Source of the DNA: Methanomassiliicoccaceae archaeon UBA480
GTDB lineage: Archaea; Thermoplasmatota; Thermoplasmata; Methanomassiliicoccales; Methanomethylophilaceae
Reading direction: 5' to 3'
Assembly: GCA_002506425.1 (NCBI GenBank)
Contig: DAXO01000089.1
Span: forward strand, 1 to 26,850
Length of the DNA stretch: 26,850 bases
The translations under genes were made by a program, and so were the position numbers. A model generated the notes under the pieces. It searched no databases and was not told the DNA's origin. It was given only the letters and a program-made list of their open reading frames with translations. Below, piece by piece: positions 1 to 6,480 of the stretch (the stretch's first letter is position 1; each line of letters begins with the position of its first letter).

Positions 1-42
1 CAGAGACTCGGAGCCGGGACGGAGAACCTGGGCGAACAGAGA

Positions 43-618
43 TCATTCGATTCCCATGCGCCTGGCGAGTTCCAGATCAGGATACTCCCCAATCTTGGCC
101 GGAATGGTATCGAGGTCCTCGCCGTAGAGAGCGGAAAGCTCCTTGTGCAGAGCCTCGACCCTGTCCGCACCGCGGAAAGCCCCCTTGCTCCTCAGCTTGT
201 TGACCGAATGCAAATGGTCGACGACGCGGTTGTCGCTGACCATGTTGTCGGCATGGGCGACTATCTTCTCCTCCAGCGTGCGGGGCATGTAATCCCCGGG
301 AGGGAGGCCCATCTCCTCGACATCCTCGGCATCCAGTCCGGCCCCGGTATGCTTGCGGATTATATCCACGAGACTCTGCGGAAGACCGTAGGATTCGGCG
401 ATCTGCGCACCTATATAGGCGTGCATTATGGAATGATCCACGGAGCGTCCGATATCATGGAGCAGCGCGCCTGCGGTGACGAGATCGCGATCCACGCCGC
501 CTATGCGAGAGATCATCTCCTGCGCCACGGCATTCACCGTGCAGCAATGGATGATGACCCTGCGCTTGCAACCGGCCTCCTCCAGGTACTCGATGCAGCG
601 CGAATCACTCGGAATCAT
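43..618 (-). CDS. HD-domain phosphohydrolase (TIGR00295/HDIG-like)
   Basis: A 191-residue cytosolic HD-superfamily protein, probably a metal-dependent phosphohydrolase; the substrate is not known. Metal ligands visible are His24 (IIHCCTV), the paired His54-Asp55 in LLHDIGR, His66 and His90 (RKHTGAG), in the order usual for archaeal HDIG proteins. The frame is open further upstream to 810, but that part is antiparallel nonsense inside the methylase gene. I chose the ATG at 618 because the HD fold starts just after it and it gives a 14-bp overlap with the upstream gene, typical of a co-translated pair. The neighbour upstream is the tRNA methylase aTrm56, and before that a winged-helix regulator, so the three form one minus-strand operon. 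A link to RNA or nucleotide turnover is only suggested by this context. Confidence 0.85.
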   Translation of the reverse strand: MIPSDSRCIEYLEEAGCKRRVIIHCCTVNAVAQEMISRIGGVDRDLVTAGALLHDIGRSVDHSIMHAYIGAQIAESYGLPQSLVDIIRKHTGAGLDAEDVEEMGLPPGDYMPRTLEEKIVAHADNMVSDNRVVDHLHSVNKLRSKGAFRGADRVEALHKELSALYGEDLDTIPAKIGEYPDLELARRMGIE

Positions 619-1126
619 GCTCGACAACGGTCTTCCCCCTCTCGTTGGGAACGACTTCAAGATGGCCGCCGCGGTCCGCGTACAGCGCCTTGCCTTCGGT
701 GAACCTATCGAGGAATATCGCCAGCGCGGCGATCTCGGAATGGGGCTGGTTGCCCACCGAGACGTTAAAATCAGCCCTCTGGTACACTTCCGCCGGGACC
801 TTCTCCGCACCGACGACTATGAGTATGTCCTCGTCGCGGGGGATCTTCGGCAGGGCTTCATCGACCCTCTGGCCATACATCGTCAGATGAACGACCTTGC
901 CGTCGAAGTCCTTTATCTTCTGCTTCCACGGAACACCCGTTTCGATTGTGTAGTCCCCGCCGAAACGGTCGACAACACTGCGGATATTCTCCTCCAATAC
1001 AGGGTCCTCCGTATCCACGAAGATTCCCTTGGCACCGAGGGCGCGAGAGGAGAGGGCCACATGGGTGGTGACCCTCTTGTCCCTCTCGGGACGGTGTCCG
1101 ATCCTCATTATCCAGATTCCGGACAT
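605..1126 (-). CDS. trm56: tRNA (cytidine-56-2'-O)-methyltransferase aTrm56
   Basis: A 173-residue SPOUT-class methyltransferase that uses S-adenosylmethionine to methylate the 2'-OH of C56 in the T-loop of archaeal tRNAs. The N-terminal signature LRxGHRPERDKRxTTHV-like stretch is present at residues 8-22 (RIGHRPERDKRVTTH). The SPOUT knot region is seen as VVGAEKVP at about 104-111 and VGNQPHSEIAALA at about 124-136. Length fits the archaeal family. Start at the ATG at 1126 (MSGIWIMRIGH); an internal Met7 is a possible alternative. It lies three bases downstream of the winged-helix gene and overlaps the HD gene by 14 bp, so it is the middle gene of an operon. Confidence 0.93.
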   Translation of the reverse strand: MSGIWIMRIGHRPERDKRVTTHVALSSRALGAKGIFVDTEDPVLEENIRSVVDRFGGDYTIETGVPWKQKIKDFDGKVVHLTMYGQRVDEALPKIPRDEDILIVVGAEKVPAEVYQRADFNVSVGNQPHSEIAALAIFLDRFTEGKALYADRGGHLEVVPNERGKTVVEHDSE

Positions 1127-1129
1127 TGG

Positions 1130-1630
1130 TCACTCTTCGCGGATGAGTTCTATCCTGTGTCCGCGGTAGTCCATTTTGACGGACCTGCGAACCAGGCTCT
1201 TGAGCATAGTGGAGGACAGACCGAGAGCCTCGGCGACATCGCCGGAGAACTTCCCTTCGGTTCCGACCTGCTCGAGGATCTTCGCCTCGATCTTCGAGTA
1301 TTCCTCATCGCTCATCATGGCTGCAGTGAGGACATCGCTGATCTCGTACACGGGCCACTGGGCGTTTATGCTGAAAGACGTGTAGTAGGTGTGGTAGGAC
1401 TTCTCGGGGTACCCGCCGTTCTTGGAGAGCCAGCGGGTCTCGACCAGCTTCATCTTCTCGAAGAAGATGATCGCATCCCTGCCTTCCGGACCGAACTTCT
1501 CCTCGATCTCGTCAGCAGTCCTCCATTCCAAGGTCACCTCTTTCAGGACGTCCCTTTTCACGGGAGTATCAACGGACCTGAGCATCGGCACCAGTTCCGA
1601 CGGTTCGTTGATGACCTTGATTCTATTCAT
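1130..1630 (-). CDS. Winged-helix (ArsR-like) transcriptional regulator
   Basis: A 166-residue protein whose N-terminal half reads as an ArsR-type winged helix: TPVKRDVLKEVTLEWRTADEI (residues about 21-41) followed by a recognition-helix/wing region with GRDAIIFFEKMKLVETRW and a tyrosine-rich wing (YPEKSYHTYYTSF). The C-terminal part (LEQVGTEGKFSGDVAEALGLSS) looks like a second helix-turn-helix. Such proteins are common in Thermoplasmata; target genes are unknown. It is the first gene of an operon with aTrm56 and the HD hydrolase. A TATA-like box at 1654-1662 lies 24-32 bases before the ATG, implying a leaderless transcript. Assigned by pattern and fold expectation only. Confidence 0.8.
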   Translation of the reverse strand: MNRIKVINEPSELVPMLRSVDTPVKRDVLKEVTLEWRTADEIEEKFGPEGRDAIIFFEKMKLVETRWLSKNGGYPEKSYHTYYTSFSINAQWPVYEISDVLTAAMMSDEEYSKIEAKILEQVGTEGKFSGDVAEALGLSSTMLKSLVRRSVKMDYRGHRIELIREE

Positions 1631-1653
1631 GACCTTACTGGATGCTTTAAATC

Positions 1654-1662
1654 CTATATAAC
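1654..1662 (-). promoter_or_regulatory. TATA box of the wHTH-aTrm56-HD operon
   Basis: On the minus strand this reads GTTATATAG and sits 24-32 bases upstream of the ATG at 1630, the spacing expected for an archaeal TATA box with transcription starting at or next to the start codon. Confidence 0.6.
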
Positions 1663-1783
1663 ACTAGATGAACCGATACTGGACACGGAACAGGCGTTTT
1701 CCAGTATAACTGCCCAGACATACCTGGTTCCGGACCTGCATGAGCCTCTGGATCCAGGAAATCAAAGATTGGATTCCCGCAAC

Positions 1784-1791
1784 ATTTAATA
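1784..1791 (+). promoter_or_regulatory. TATA-like box of the small zinc protein gene
   Basis: The AT-rich octamer within CATTTAATACTG lies 24-31 bases before the ATG at 1815, in otherwise GC-rich sequence. The 1631-1814 interval is the longest gene-free stretch in the window and holds only this and the divergent TATA box at 1654. Confidence 0.45.
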
Positions 1792-1814
1792 CTGAACCGT
1801 CCCATCCGCTCGCA

Positions 1815-1982
1815 ATGAAAGCCGAAAAACAGCCCGAGCTTGTCTGGCAGTGCCTCAACTGCCACAGGACATTCAAAGGCGCGGATGCCGAGCAGAAGGC
1901 ACTCGACTGCTGCGGTTCCGTCGTCCAGGGATGGTGGGCCAACTACAACAAATGGGGCAAGCAGAAATGGTACGGCCGCTGA
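1815..1982 (+). CDS. Small zinc-ribbon-like protein
   Basis: A 55-residue protein of unknown role. It has CLNC at residues 13-16 and a second Cys pair CC at 32-33, enough for one zinc site, then a tryptophan- and lysine-rich tail (GWWANYNKWGKQKWYGR) that could touch nucleic acid. The frame is open upstream to 1740, but the ATG at 1815 is preferred because a TATA-like box sits 24-31 bases ahead of it and the zinc motif starts soon after. The gene stands alone between a divergent operon and a plus-strand wHTH gene. A T-rich run downstream (about 1999-2014) could end the transcript. Confidence 0.7.
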   Translation: MKAEKQPELVWQCLNCHRTFKGADAEQKALDCCGSVVQGWWANYNKWGKQKWYGR

Positions 1983-2033
1983 GCGGCCCCCCTCAACCTT
2001 TTTCCCTCTATTTTCAACCTCCGAGGCGAGAAT

Positions 2034-2342
2034 GTGGCAGGTAGCGACCCAGTGGATTCATTGAGGGAGAACCTGGAGCTCCTCGAGAGGCATATCTCTA
2101 CCATTCGCACCGTCAAGGAGAACCAGCCCATCGGCCTCATACGCCTGTCCGAAATGACTGGCATACCGAAGCACAAAGTCAGATACTCCCTCAAAATCAT
2201 GGAGCAGCAGGGCATCATCATCGCCACGCCCGAAGGAGCGGTCGTGTCGGACAAATACGACGAATTCATGTCCCACATGGCTGGATCCATCGAAGAGCTC
2301 GCATCGAGGGTCTTGGCTCTCCGCGACAAGATCAACGGCTGA
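2034..2342 (+). CDS. Small wHTH predicted transcriptional regulator
   Basis: A 102-residue protein with a coiled N-terminal helix (LRENLELLERHISTIR) and a compact helix-turn-helix: IGLIRLSEMTGIPKHKVRYSL, then a short wing GIIIATPEGAVVS. The 'LSExTGIPKHKVRYSL' pattern is one I recognise from a small regulator family widespread in methanogenic Euryarchaeota; targets are unknown. The start is a GTG at 2034 preceded at once by the purine-rich GAGGCGAG; an ATG two bases earlier is in another frame. Its last 11 bases overlap the convergent gene on the minus strand. Confidence 0.82.
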   Translation: MAGSDPVDSLRENLELLERHISTIRTVKENQPIGLIRLSEMTGIPKHKVRYSLKIMEQQGIIIATPEGAVVSDKYDEFMSHMAGSIEELASRVLALRDKING

Positions 2343-2853
2343 ACGCCTCCATGAAGCGTTCCGCGTCCTCCGGATCGCATGGAACCGAGGCTTTGAAACG
2401 ACTGCCATCCAATGCTTCGATGTAATAAGGACGGAGATTCGATACGAATCCTACCCTGGGTCCGAAAGACCCGTAGGACAAGAGAATCCATGTGAAACCG
2501 TCCGTGGATATGCCGCACCGCACCTTGTTGCGCCTCATCTGCATCATCGTCTGGCGCAGGGTATCGTCGAGCGGACGGTTCATCGGGACTATGGACAGGA
2601 ACGTTCCATCCGCCTCCGCATCGCATATCGGGATGTAATCCGGATCCCCATACCCCATCATCGACATCATGGGCGATACCAGCGATCTCCGTGTAAGATC
2701 GAAGGGAGATTCATCGCACATGAAACGCGGCGTGCCGGCACCGGAAACCACCATCCCGCATGCACGTATCCCGAGCGAGGAATCCAATATAGATACGGCC
2801 TCGGCGCATACTCTGCGGAAGGCCTCCATGTCACCCATGAACCTCGTTGACAT
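2332..2853 (-). CDS. Hypothetical protein, weak resemblance to HsdR N-terminal/nuclease fold
   Basis: A 173-residue soluble protein that I do not recognise with confidence. Visible features are a helical N-terminus, a Pro/Met-rich middle, then MQMRRNKVRCGISTDGFTWI at about 105-124, which resembles the 'xxGxLTNGxxW' strand of type I restriction R-subunit N-terminal domains. No clear nuclease catalytic triad is visible, so this may be only a shared fold or chance. There is no partner restriction or modification gene nearby. It is convergent with the wHTH gene (11-bp overlap) and lies downstream of tRNA-Pro on the same strand. Confidence 0.7.
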   Translation of the reverse strand: MSTRFMGDMEAFRRVCAEAVSILDSSLGIRACGMVVSGAGTPRFMCDESPFDLTRRSLVSPMMSMMGYGDPDYIPICDAEADGTFLSIVPMNRPLDDTLRQTMMQMRRNKVRCGISTDGFTWILLSYGSFGPRVGFVSNLRPYYIEALDGSRFKASVPCDPEDAERFMEAFSR

Positions 2854-2926
2854 GATGCGACATATGAACTTTGGACAGGGGGGTCGCCGAATACGGTATC
2901 GAAGATGAACGAGAGATGCCGAGATG

Positions 2927-2939
2927 TAAAAACTAAAAA
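2927..2939 (-). terminator. Oligo-T terminator of tRNA-Pro
   Basis: On the minus strand two T5 runs (TTTTTAGTTTTTA) lie 21-33 bases beyond the tRNA 3' end. Archaeal RNA polymerase commonly stops at such T tracts without a hairpin. Confidence 0.55.
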
Positions 2940-2959
2940 CACGCGATTGAGCGGATGAG

Positions 2960-3032
2960 TGGGCCCGCCCGGATTTGAACCGGAGTTACGTACACCCCAA
3001 GCACGAAGGATACCAAGCTACCCCACGGGCCC
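2960..3032 (-). tRNA. tRNA-Pro (anticodon GGG)
   Basis: The minus strand folds as a complete cloverleaf. The acceptor stem GGGCCCG pairs perfectly with CGGGCCC and the discriminator is A. The anticodon stem is CGTGC/GTACG with loop TTGGGGT, giving anticodon GGG (Pro, reads CCC/CCT). The T arm is TCCGG-TTCAAAT-CCGGG. The D stem is short, with one likely mismatch. No intron is present and the 3' CCA is not encoded. It lies 68 bases downstream of rpoN on the same strand, with its own TATA-like box and T-tract terminator. Confidence 0.95.
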
Positions 3033-3056
3033 ACAAAGGGCGTGAAAGTGTTTACA

Positions 3057-3063
3057 GATAAAA
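3057..3063 (-). promoter_or_regulatory. TATA-like box of tRNA-Pro
   Basis: Minus-strand TTTTATC lies 25-31 bases before the mature tRNA 5' end. It also forms the T-rich run that follows the rpoN hairpin, so the same bases may end one transcript and start the next. Confidence 0.5.
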
Positions 3064-3070
3064 GGTTATG

Positions 3071-3093
3071 CTCTGGGGGGTGGCCCCCCAGAG
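3071..3093 (-). terminator. GC-rich hairpin after rpoN
   Basis: A perfect 10-bp stem (CTCTGGGGGG/CCCCCCAGAG) with a 3-base loop starts eight bases after the rpoN stop codon, followed on the minus strand by CATAACCTTTTATC. It looks like an intrinsic terminator or mRNA 3'-end stabiliser closing the ribosomal protein operon. Confidence 0.65.
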
Positions 3094-3100
3094 TCGAAGA

Positions 3101-3292
3101 TCATCCGAGAGGAGCGATCTCCTTGATGAGGTCGGCATGTGAGACGATCATCCTGCGGCAGCAGTACCTCTCGAAGCCGAGATCGTCGAGGACCGTCTTC
3201 GGGTCCTCTCCCATGCTGACGCGCTTAACATACTCAGGATAGGCCGAACCAACGACCTTTCCGCATGTGAAACATCTGACCGGTATTATCAT
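3101..3292 (-). CDS. rpoN: DNA-directed RNA polymerase subunit N (Rpb10 homologue)
   Basis: A 63-residue zinc-binding subunit of archaeal RNA polymerase that helps dock the Rpo3/Rpo11 platform. The sequence starts MIIPVRCFTCGKVVG, with the CxxC pair at residues 7 and 10 and the diagnostic vicinal cysteines in RYCCRRMIVSH at about 43-48. Length and all four zinc ligands match the family. It is the last gene of the eL18-uL13-uS9-rpoN operon, 12 bases after rps9. The further genes often found next in other archaea (rpoK, enolase, uS2) are absent; instead a hairpin and a tRNA follow. Confidence 0.97.
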   Translation of the reverse strand: MIIPVRCFTCGKVVGSAYPEYVKRVSMGEDPKTVLDDLGFERYCCRRMIVSHADLIKEIAPLG

Positions 3293-3304
3293 GCCAACAT
3301 CTCC

Positions 3305-3706
3305 TCAACGGTAGGACTTCTGCTTCTTGGCGCGTGCGCCTGGACCCATGGGGTTCTTCGGCAGCTTTCTCCTGTCATCGTTGATGAGCAGGGACCTGTC
3401 GTATCCCCTGAAGATCGCCTCGAGCTCGTCGTCCTTGTAGAAGTCGACGAGACCCCTTGCGATGGCAGTCCTGGCGGCTGCGGCCTGGCCCATGACTCCG
3501 CCGCCGTTCACGGTGACGGAGATATCGACTCCCTGAGCCTTCTCGGGCACGAGGCCGAGGGGCTCCTCGATCTTGAGCCTGGCAAGTTCGGGTGTGAAGA
3601 CCTCTATGGGGACCTTGTTGATGGTCACCCTGCCGGTTCCTGCCTTGACGACAGCCCTTGCAATCGCGGTCTTCCTCTTTCCGCTGGTGTTTACGCAGTC
3701 AACCAT
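3305..3706 (-). CDS. rps9: Small ribosomal subunit protein uS9
   Basis: A 133-residue 30S protein whose C-terminal tail reaches the P-site tRNA anticodon. Family features: the N-terminal TSGKRKTAIARA, VTVNGGGVMGQAAAARTAIARGLV in the middle, the RRKLPKNPMGPGARAKKQKSYR-type basic tail and the terminal KSYR. The start is an ATG five bases from the uL13 stop, so translation is likely coupled. Standard length for Archaea. Confidence 0.97.
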   Translation of the reverse strand: MVDCVNTSGKRKTAIARAVVKAGTGRVTINKVPIEVFTPELARLKIEEPLGLVPEKAQGVDISVTVNGGGVMGQAAAARTAIARGLVDFYKDDELEAIFRGYDRSLLINDDRRKLPKNPMGPGARAKKQKSYR

Positions 3707-3710
3707 GGGA

Positions 3711-4136
3711 TCATCTCACATTGGAACCCAGGAATTTGGAAACGGCTCCCAGGGTTGTGTACTTGCCGGTGATCTTCCTGCAGGCCTCGGCGGGCTTGTC
3801 CTTCTCGCAGTCCTGGAACTGCTTGGGGGTCCCGACGAAGACATGGAGCCTCCTGTAGGCCTCCCTGCCGGATGTGGTGGTCCAAGGGATCATTCCCCTG
3901 ACGCATCTCTTGAACAGGAGATCCGCCCTGCGGGGGTAGAAGGGTCCCTTCCTCTTGGTGGTGTCTCCGCGGTCGACCTTGGCCTTGAATGCGGCGAACA
4001 CCTTGTCCTTGGTGCCGGTGATGATGATGGCCTCGGCGTTCAGAACGACGACTTCCTCGCCGTCCATGATCTTCTCGGCGACAACGCTGGCCAGCCTTCC
4101 GTGGATCAGATTCCTTCCATCGATAACTGTAACCAT
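3711..4136 (-). CDS. rpl13: Large ribosomal subunit protein uL13
   Basis: A 141-residue 50S protein. Recognisable elements are VIDGRNLIHGRLASVVAEKI at residues 4-23, GDTTKRKGPFYPRRADLLFKRCVRGMIPW near the middle (the region equivalent to the bacterial L13 signature), and RLHVFVGTPKQF. The length is typical of archaeal uL13. It lies six bases after eL18 and four bases before uS9 in the same operon. Confidence 0.97.
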   Translation of the reverse strand: MVTVIDGRNLIHGRLASVVAEKIMDGEEVVVLNAEAIIITGTKDKVFAAFKAKVDRGDTTKRKGPFYPRRADLLFKRCVRGMIPWTTTSGREAYRRLHVFVGTPKQFQDCEKDKPAEACRKITGKYTTLGAVSKFLGSNVR

Positions 4137-4142
4137 TGCTAA

Positions 4143-4502
4143 TCACCTCATGATCCTGACGCCGGTCCCCTTGGGGTTGGCCTTGGCCAGCTCCTCGATG
4201 GACATGGTCTTTCCACCAGCGGCCACGATGGCCTTGGCGGCTGCGTCCGAGAAATCGTACGCAGCGACGGTAATCTTCTTGCTTATAGTGCCTGCGGCGA
4301 GAACTTTACCGGGGACGAGGATGGTCTCTCCGTCCTTGGCGTAAAGCTCCAATTTGCTGAGGTTCGCTTCGGCCCAGTTCCTCTTGGGTTTCTCGAGCCG
4401 GAGCGCAACATCTCGCCAGATGGCACTGCCGTTCTCCCTGGTCATCGCCTTCAGGTCACTGATGGTGGCGATGAGCTGAGGGTTAGTCTTGCAGCTCCTC
4501 AT
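4143..4502 (-). CDS. rpl18e: Large ribosomal subunit protein eL18
   Basis: A 119-residue archaeal/eukaryotic-type 50S protein and first gene of the operon. Diagnostic pieces are SAIWRDVALRLEKPKRNWAE, VPGKVLAAGTISKKITVAAY and the end GTGVRIMR. The frame is open upstream to 4580, but the ATG at 4502 matches the family N-terminus (MRSCKTNPQLIATISDLK) and is preceded by GGGAGAG about nine bases away. A TATA box at 4554-4561 implies a leader of roughly 25 bases, unlike the leaderless genes around it. Confidence 0.95.
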   Translation of the reverse strand: MRSCKTNPQLIATISDLKAMTRENGSAIWRDVALRLEKPKRNWAEANLSKLELYAKDGETILVPGKVLAAGTISKKITVAAYDFSDAAAKAIVAAGGKTMSIEELAKANPKGTGVRIMR

Positions 4503-4553
4503 ATTTTCTGACTCTCCCGATGTTGTCGGTACTCCGTGCGTATACAGGGGTTC

Positions 4554-4561
4554 TTTATAAA
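4554..4561 (-). promoter_or_regulatory. TATA box of the ribosomal protein operon
   Basis: TTTATAAA lies 52-59 bases upstream of the eL18 ATG. Transcription would start about 25 bases downstream, leaving a short leader that contains the GGGAGAG ribosome-binding site. Confidence 0.6.
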
Positions 4562-4589
4562 GATAATCCCGCCCTTCCAAACTCTATAA

Positions 4590-4597
4590 TATATATA
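4590..4597 (+). promoter_or_regulatory. TATA box of the DPM-like GT2 gene
   Basis: TATATATA, within the AT-rich stretch 4584-4598, sits 24-31 bases before the ATG at 4621. It is divergent from the ribosomal operon promoter in the same 118-base gap. Confidence 0.65.
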
Positions 4598-4620
4598 CAG
4601 GACCAACTAACTGCGTCCAT

Positions 4621-5388
4621 ATGTCCGGCACCGTGACGATCGTCATACCCACCTACAATGAAGAGAAGAACGTAGCCAACATGGCCAGGGCCATACGCGC
4701 GGCGTATCCCGAGTACCGTGTGCTCTTCATGGATGACAACTCCACGGACCGCACCAAAGAGGAAGTCGAGGCACTGAACGACCCGCTCACGACGATATTC
4801 GTGAGGAAACCGGAAGAGAGAGGGCTCGGCGCATCGGTGCTGCAGGGATTCGTGATGGCCCAGACGGACTACGCCATGTGCATGGACTGCGACTTCCAGC
4901 ACCCGATATCCGCCCTAGGCGGCATCATCGAGCAGATGGATGCAGGAGCGGACATCTGCGTAGGAAAGAGGAACAGCAGGATGTCCATGGGATTGAAGAG
5001 GGCCCTTGGTTCGGAGATCGTGGAAGCATACTGCAAGCTGTTCTACTACATACACGGCAAGCAGACCACCAAGGACATGATGAGCGGGCTGTTCGCCATC
5101 AGGTGCGACGTTTTCAGACCGATCATCGAGAAGAACTGGGATCAGATGGAGCTCCGCGGCTGGAAGGTCCTCATGGATCTGATGAAATTCGCCGACAGGA
5201 AGATGGACGTGCGCTACTGCAGCTATGATTTCGGAACCCGTGCGGAGGGAGAGTCCCACCTCAACCCGAAGGTCCCTGTCATGACGTTCCACCAGCTCTG
5301 GGGATTCGGCAAGTTCACGGCGAAGGTAGTCGCCAAGATCTACGGCGTCGATTACTACGGCATGTATCCTGCCGAGAAGAAGAAGTGA
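4621..5388 (+). CDS. GT2 glycosyltransferase, dolichol-phosphate sugar synthase-like
   Basis: A 255-residue GT-A fold enzyme resembling dolichol-phosphate mannose/glucose synthases, which move a sugar from a nucleotide donor to polyprenyl phosphate on the cytoplasmic membrane face. Visible motifs are VIPTYNEEKNV (residues 8-18), DDNSTDRT (38-45), GLGASVLQGF (68-77), the metal-binding DxD as Asp89-Cys-Asp91 followed by FQHP, and a later SGLFAIRCDVF. There is no C-terminal membrane segment, so it is the DPM1-like soluble or membrane-associated type. It is transcribed alone, leaderless, with a terminator hairpin after it. Its product would suit the GT87/GT-C enzymes elsewhere in the window as donor; the sugar cannot be told from sequence. 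Confidence 0.9.
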   Translation: MSGTVTIVIPTYNEEKNVANMARAIRAAYPEYRVLFMDDNSTDRTKEEVEALNDPLTTIFVRKPEERGLGASVLQGFVMAQTDYAMCMDCDFQHPISALGGIIEQMDAGADICVGKRNSRMSMGLKRALGSEIVEAYCKLFYYIHGKQTTKDMMSGLFAIRCDVFRPIIEKNWDQMELRGWKVLMDLMKFADRKMDVRYCSYDFGTRAEGESHLNPKVPVMTFHQLWGFGKFTAKVVAKIYGVDYYGMYPAEKKK

Positions 5389-5422
5389 CATTCTCCGCAA
5401 ATCCTCGCGGTTCAGAAAAAAC

Positions 5423-5437
5423 GGGGGCGATGCCCCC
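5423..5437 (+). terminator. Hairpin terminator after the DPM-like GT2
   Basis: A GGGGGC/GCCCCC stem with a 3-base loop lies 35 bases after the stop codon and is followed by T-rich TATATTCTATATT. Confidence 0.6.
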
Positions 5438-5455
5438 TATATTCTATATTATAAA

Positions 5456-5475
5456 GGGCCGGCGCGAACCGGCCC
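5456..5475 (-). terminator. Hairpin terminator, convergent ilvE end
   Basis: A 7-bp GGGCCGG/CCGGCCC stem with loop CGCGAA lies ten bases after the ilvE stop. T-rich sequence flanks it on both strands (TTTATAATATAG on minus, GTTTTG on plus), so it may serve both convergent genes. Confidence 0.6.
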
Positions 5476-5484
5476 GTTTTGCAA

Positions 5485-6414
5485 TCAGTTCACGTAGTAC
5501 AGCCAGGACTCGTACTTCGGGTCCTTGCCGGTAGCGATATCGTGGAACTTCTCGTGGATCTTGGAAGCGACCTCTCCGACCTTTCCATCTCCGACAGCCT
5601 TCCCGTCGATCATGGTGACGGGGGCGATCTCCGCGGCGGTGCCGGTCATCCATACCTCCTCGGAGGACGTGAGCATGAACCTGGTGACGGGCATCTCCTT
5701 GACGGTGTATCCCATGTCCCTGGCGACCTCGATGATGGAGGCCCTGGTGATTCCCTCGAGGATTGACTCGGCGGTGCTGGGAGTGATGATCTCTCCGTGG
5801 CGGTACATGAAGATGTTCTCTCCGGTGCACTCCGCCACATGACCGACGGAGTTCAGCATGACCGCCTCGTTGGCCCCCTGCCTGACAGCTTCCCTCTTGG
5901 CGAGCGTGGATGCTACATAGGATCCGTTGACCTTGGCTCCGGCGGGTCCGCACAGGTTGTCGGGCCTCTGCCAGGACGAGGTGATGAGCTTGGCTCCGGC
6001 GCTGGCGCCCTTTCCGAGATAGTCGCCCATGTGTATGCAGGTGATCGCGAAGGATGCGGGAACGCCGACGGGGTTGAGGCCGACCTCCTCTCCGCTCAGG
6101 AAAACACAGGGCTTGACGTAGTCGACGACATCGCCGTTGGCACGGACGGCATCCTTGATGGCCTCCATGACCTCGTTCAGACCGTAGGTCTTGCCTTCGA
6201 AGACCAGGTCTATTCCCATGATCCTGCATCCGTCGATGAGCCTCTGAGCATGCTCCTTGAGCCTGAAGACGGCAAGCCCCTTGGGGGTGTGGTAGACTCT
6301 GATCCCCTCGAAGACTCCGGTCCCGTAGTTCAGGGCGTGGGCGAGGACGTGGACCTTCGCATCCTGCCAGTCGATAAGCTTTCCGTTAAGCCAGATCTTC
6401 TCGGTCTTATCCAT
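5485..6414 (-). CDS. ilvE: Branched-chain amino acid aminotransferase
   Basis: A 309-residue class IV PLP aminotransferase that interconverts valine, leucine and isoleucine with their 2-oxo acids using glutamate/2-oxoglutarate. The N-terminal HALNYGTGVFEGIRVYHT, the PLP Schiff-base lysine at Lys161 (GPAGAKVNGSYVAS), and the ECTGENIF motif at 195-202 match IlvE of standard length. The start ATG at 6414 is preceded by GAAGGTG, and a TATA-like box at 6473-6480 gives a leader of about 35 bases. It is transcribed as a single gene immediately after the heptose gene pair and ends at a hairpin. No other branched-chain gene is adjacent. Confidence 0.95.
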   Translation of the reverse strand: MDKTEKIWLNGKLIDWQDAKVHVLAHALNYGTGVFEGIRVYHTPKGLAVFRLKEHAQRLIDGCRIMGIDLVFEGKTYGLNEVMEAIKDAVRANGDVVDYVKPCVFLSGEEVGLNPVGVPASFAITCIHMGDYLGKGASAGAKLITSSWQRPDNLCGPAGAKVNGSYVASTLAKREAVRQGANEAVMLNSVGHVAECTGENIFMYRHGEIITPSTAESILEGITRASIIEVARDMGYTVKEMPVTRFMLTSSEEVWMTGTAAEIAPVTMIDGKAVGDGKVGEVASKIHEKFHDIATGKDPKYESWLYYVN

Positions 6415-6472
6415 GGTTGCACCTTCTCAACGCCTGGGCGTCGAACGATATGGCGAGGACACTGGCGCAGCC

Positions 6473-6480
6473 GTATTTAC
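6473..6480 (-). promoter_or_regulatory. TATA-like box of ilvE
   Basis: Minus-strand GTAAATAC lies about 59-66 bases before the ilvE ATG and overlaps the stop codon of the GmhA-GmhB gene. The implied leader contains GGTG near the start codon. Confidence 0.45.

Noticed and set aside
145..1789. Long plus-strand open frames across 145-702 and 476-1789
   Set aside because: They are antisense to the HD, aTrm56 and wHTH genes, whose minus-strand products match known families. The plus-strand translations show no domain pattern.
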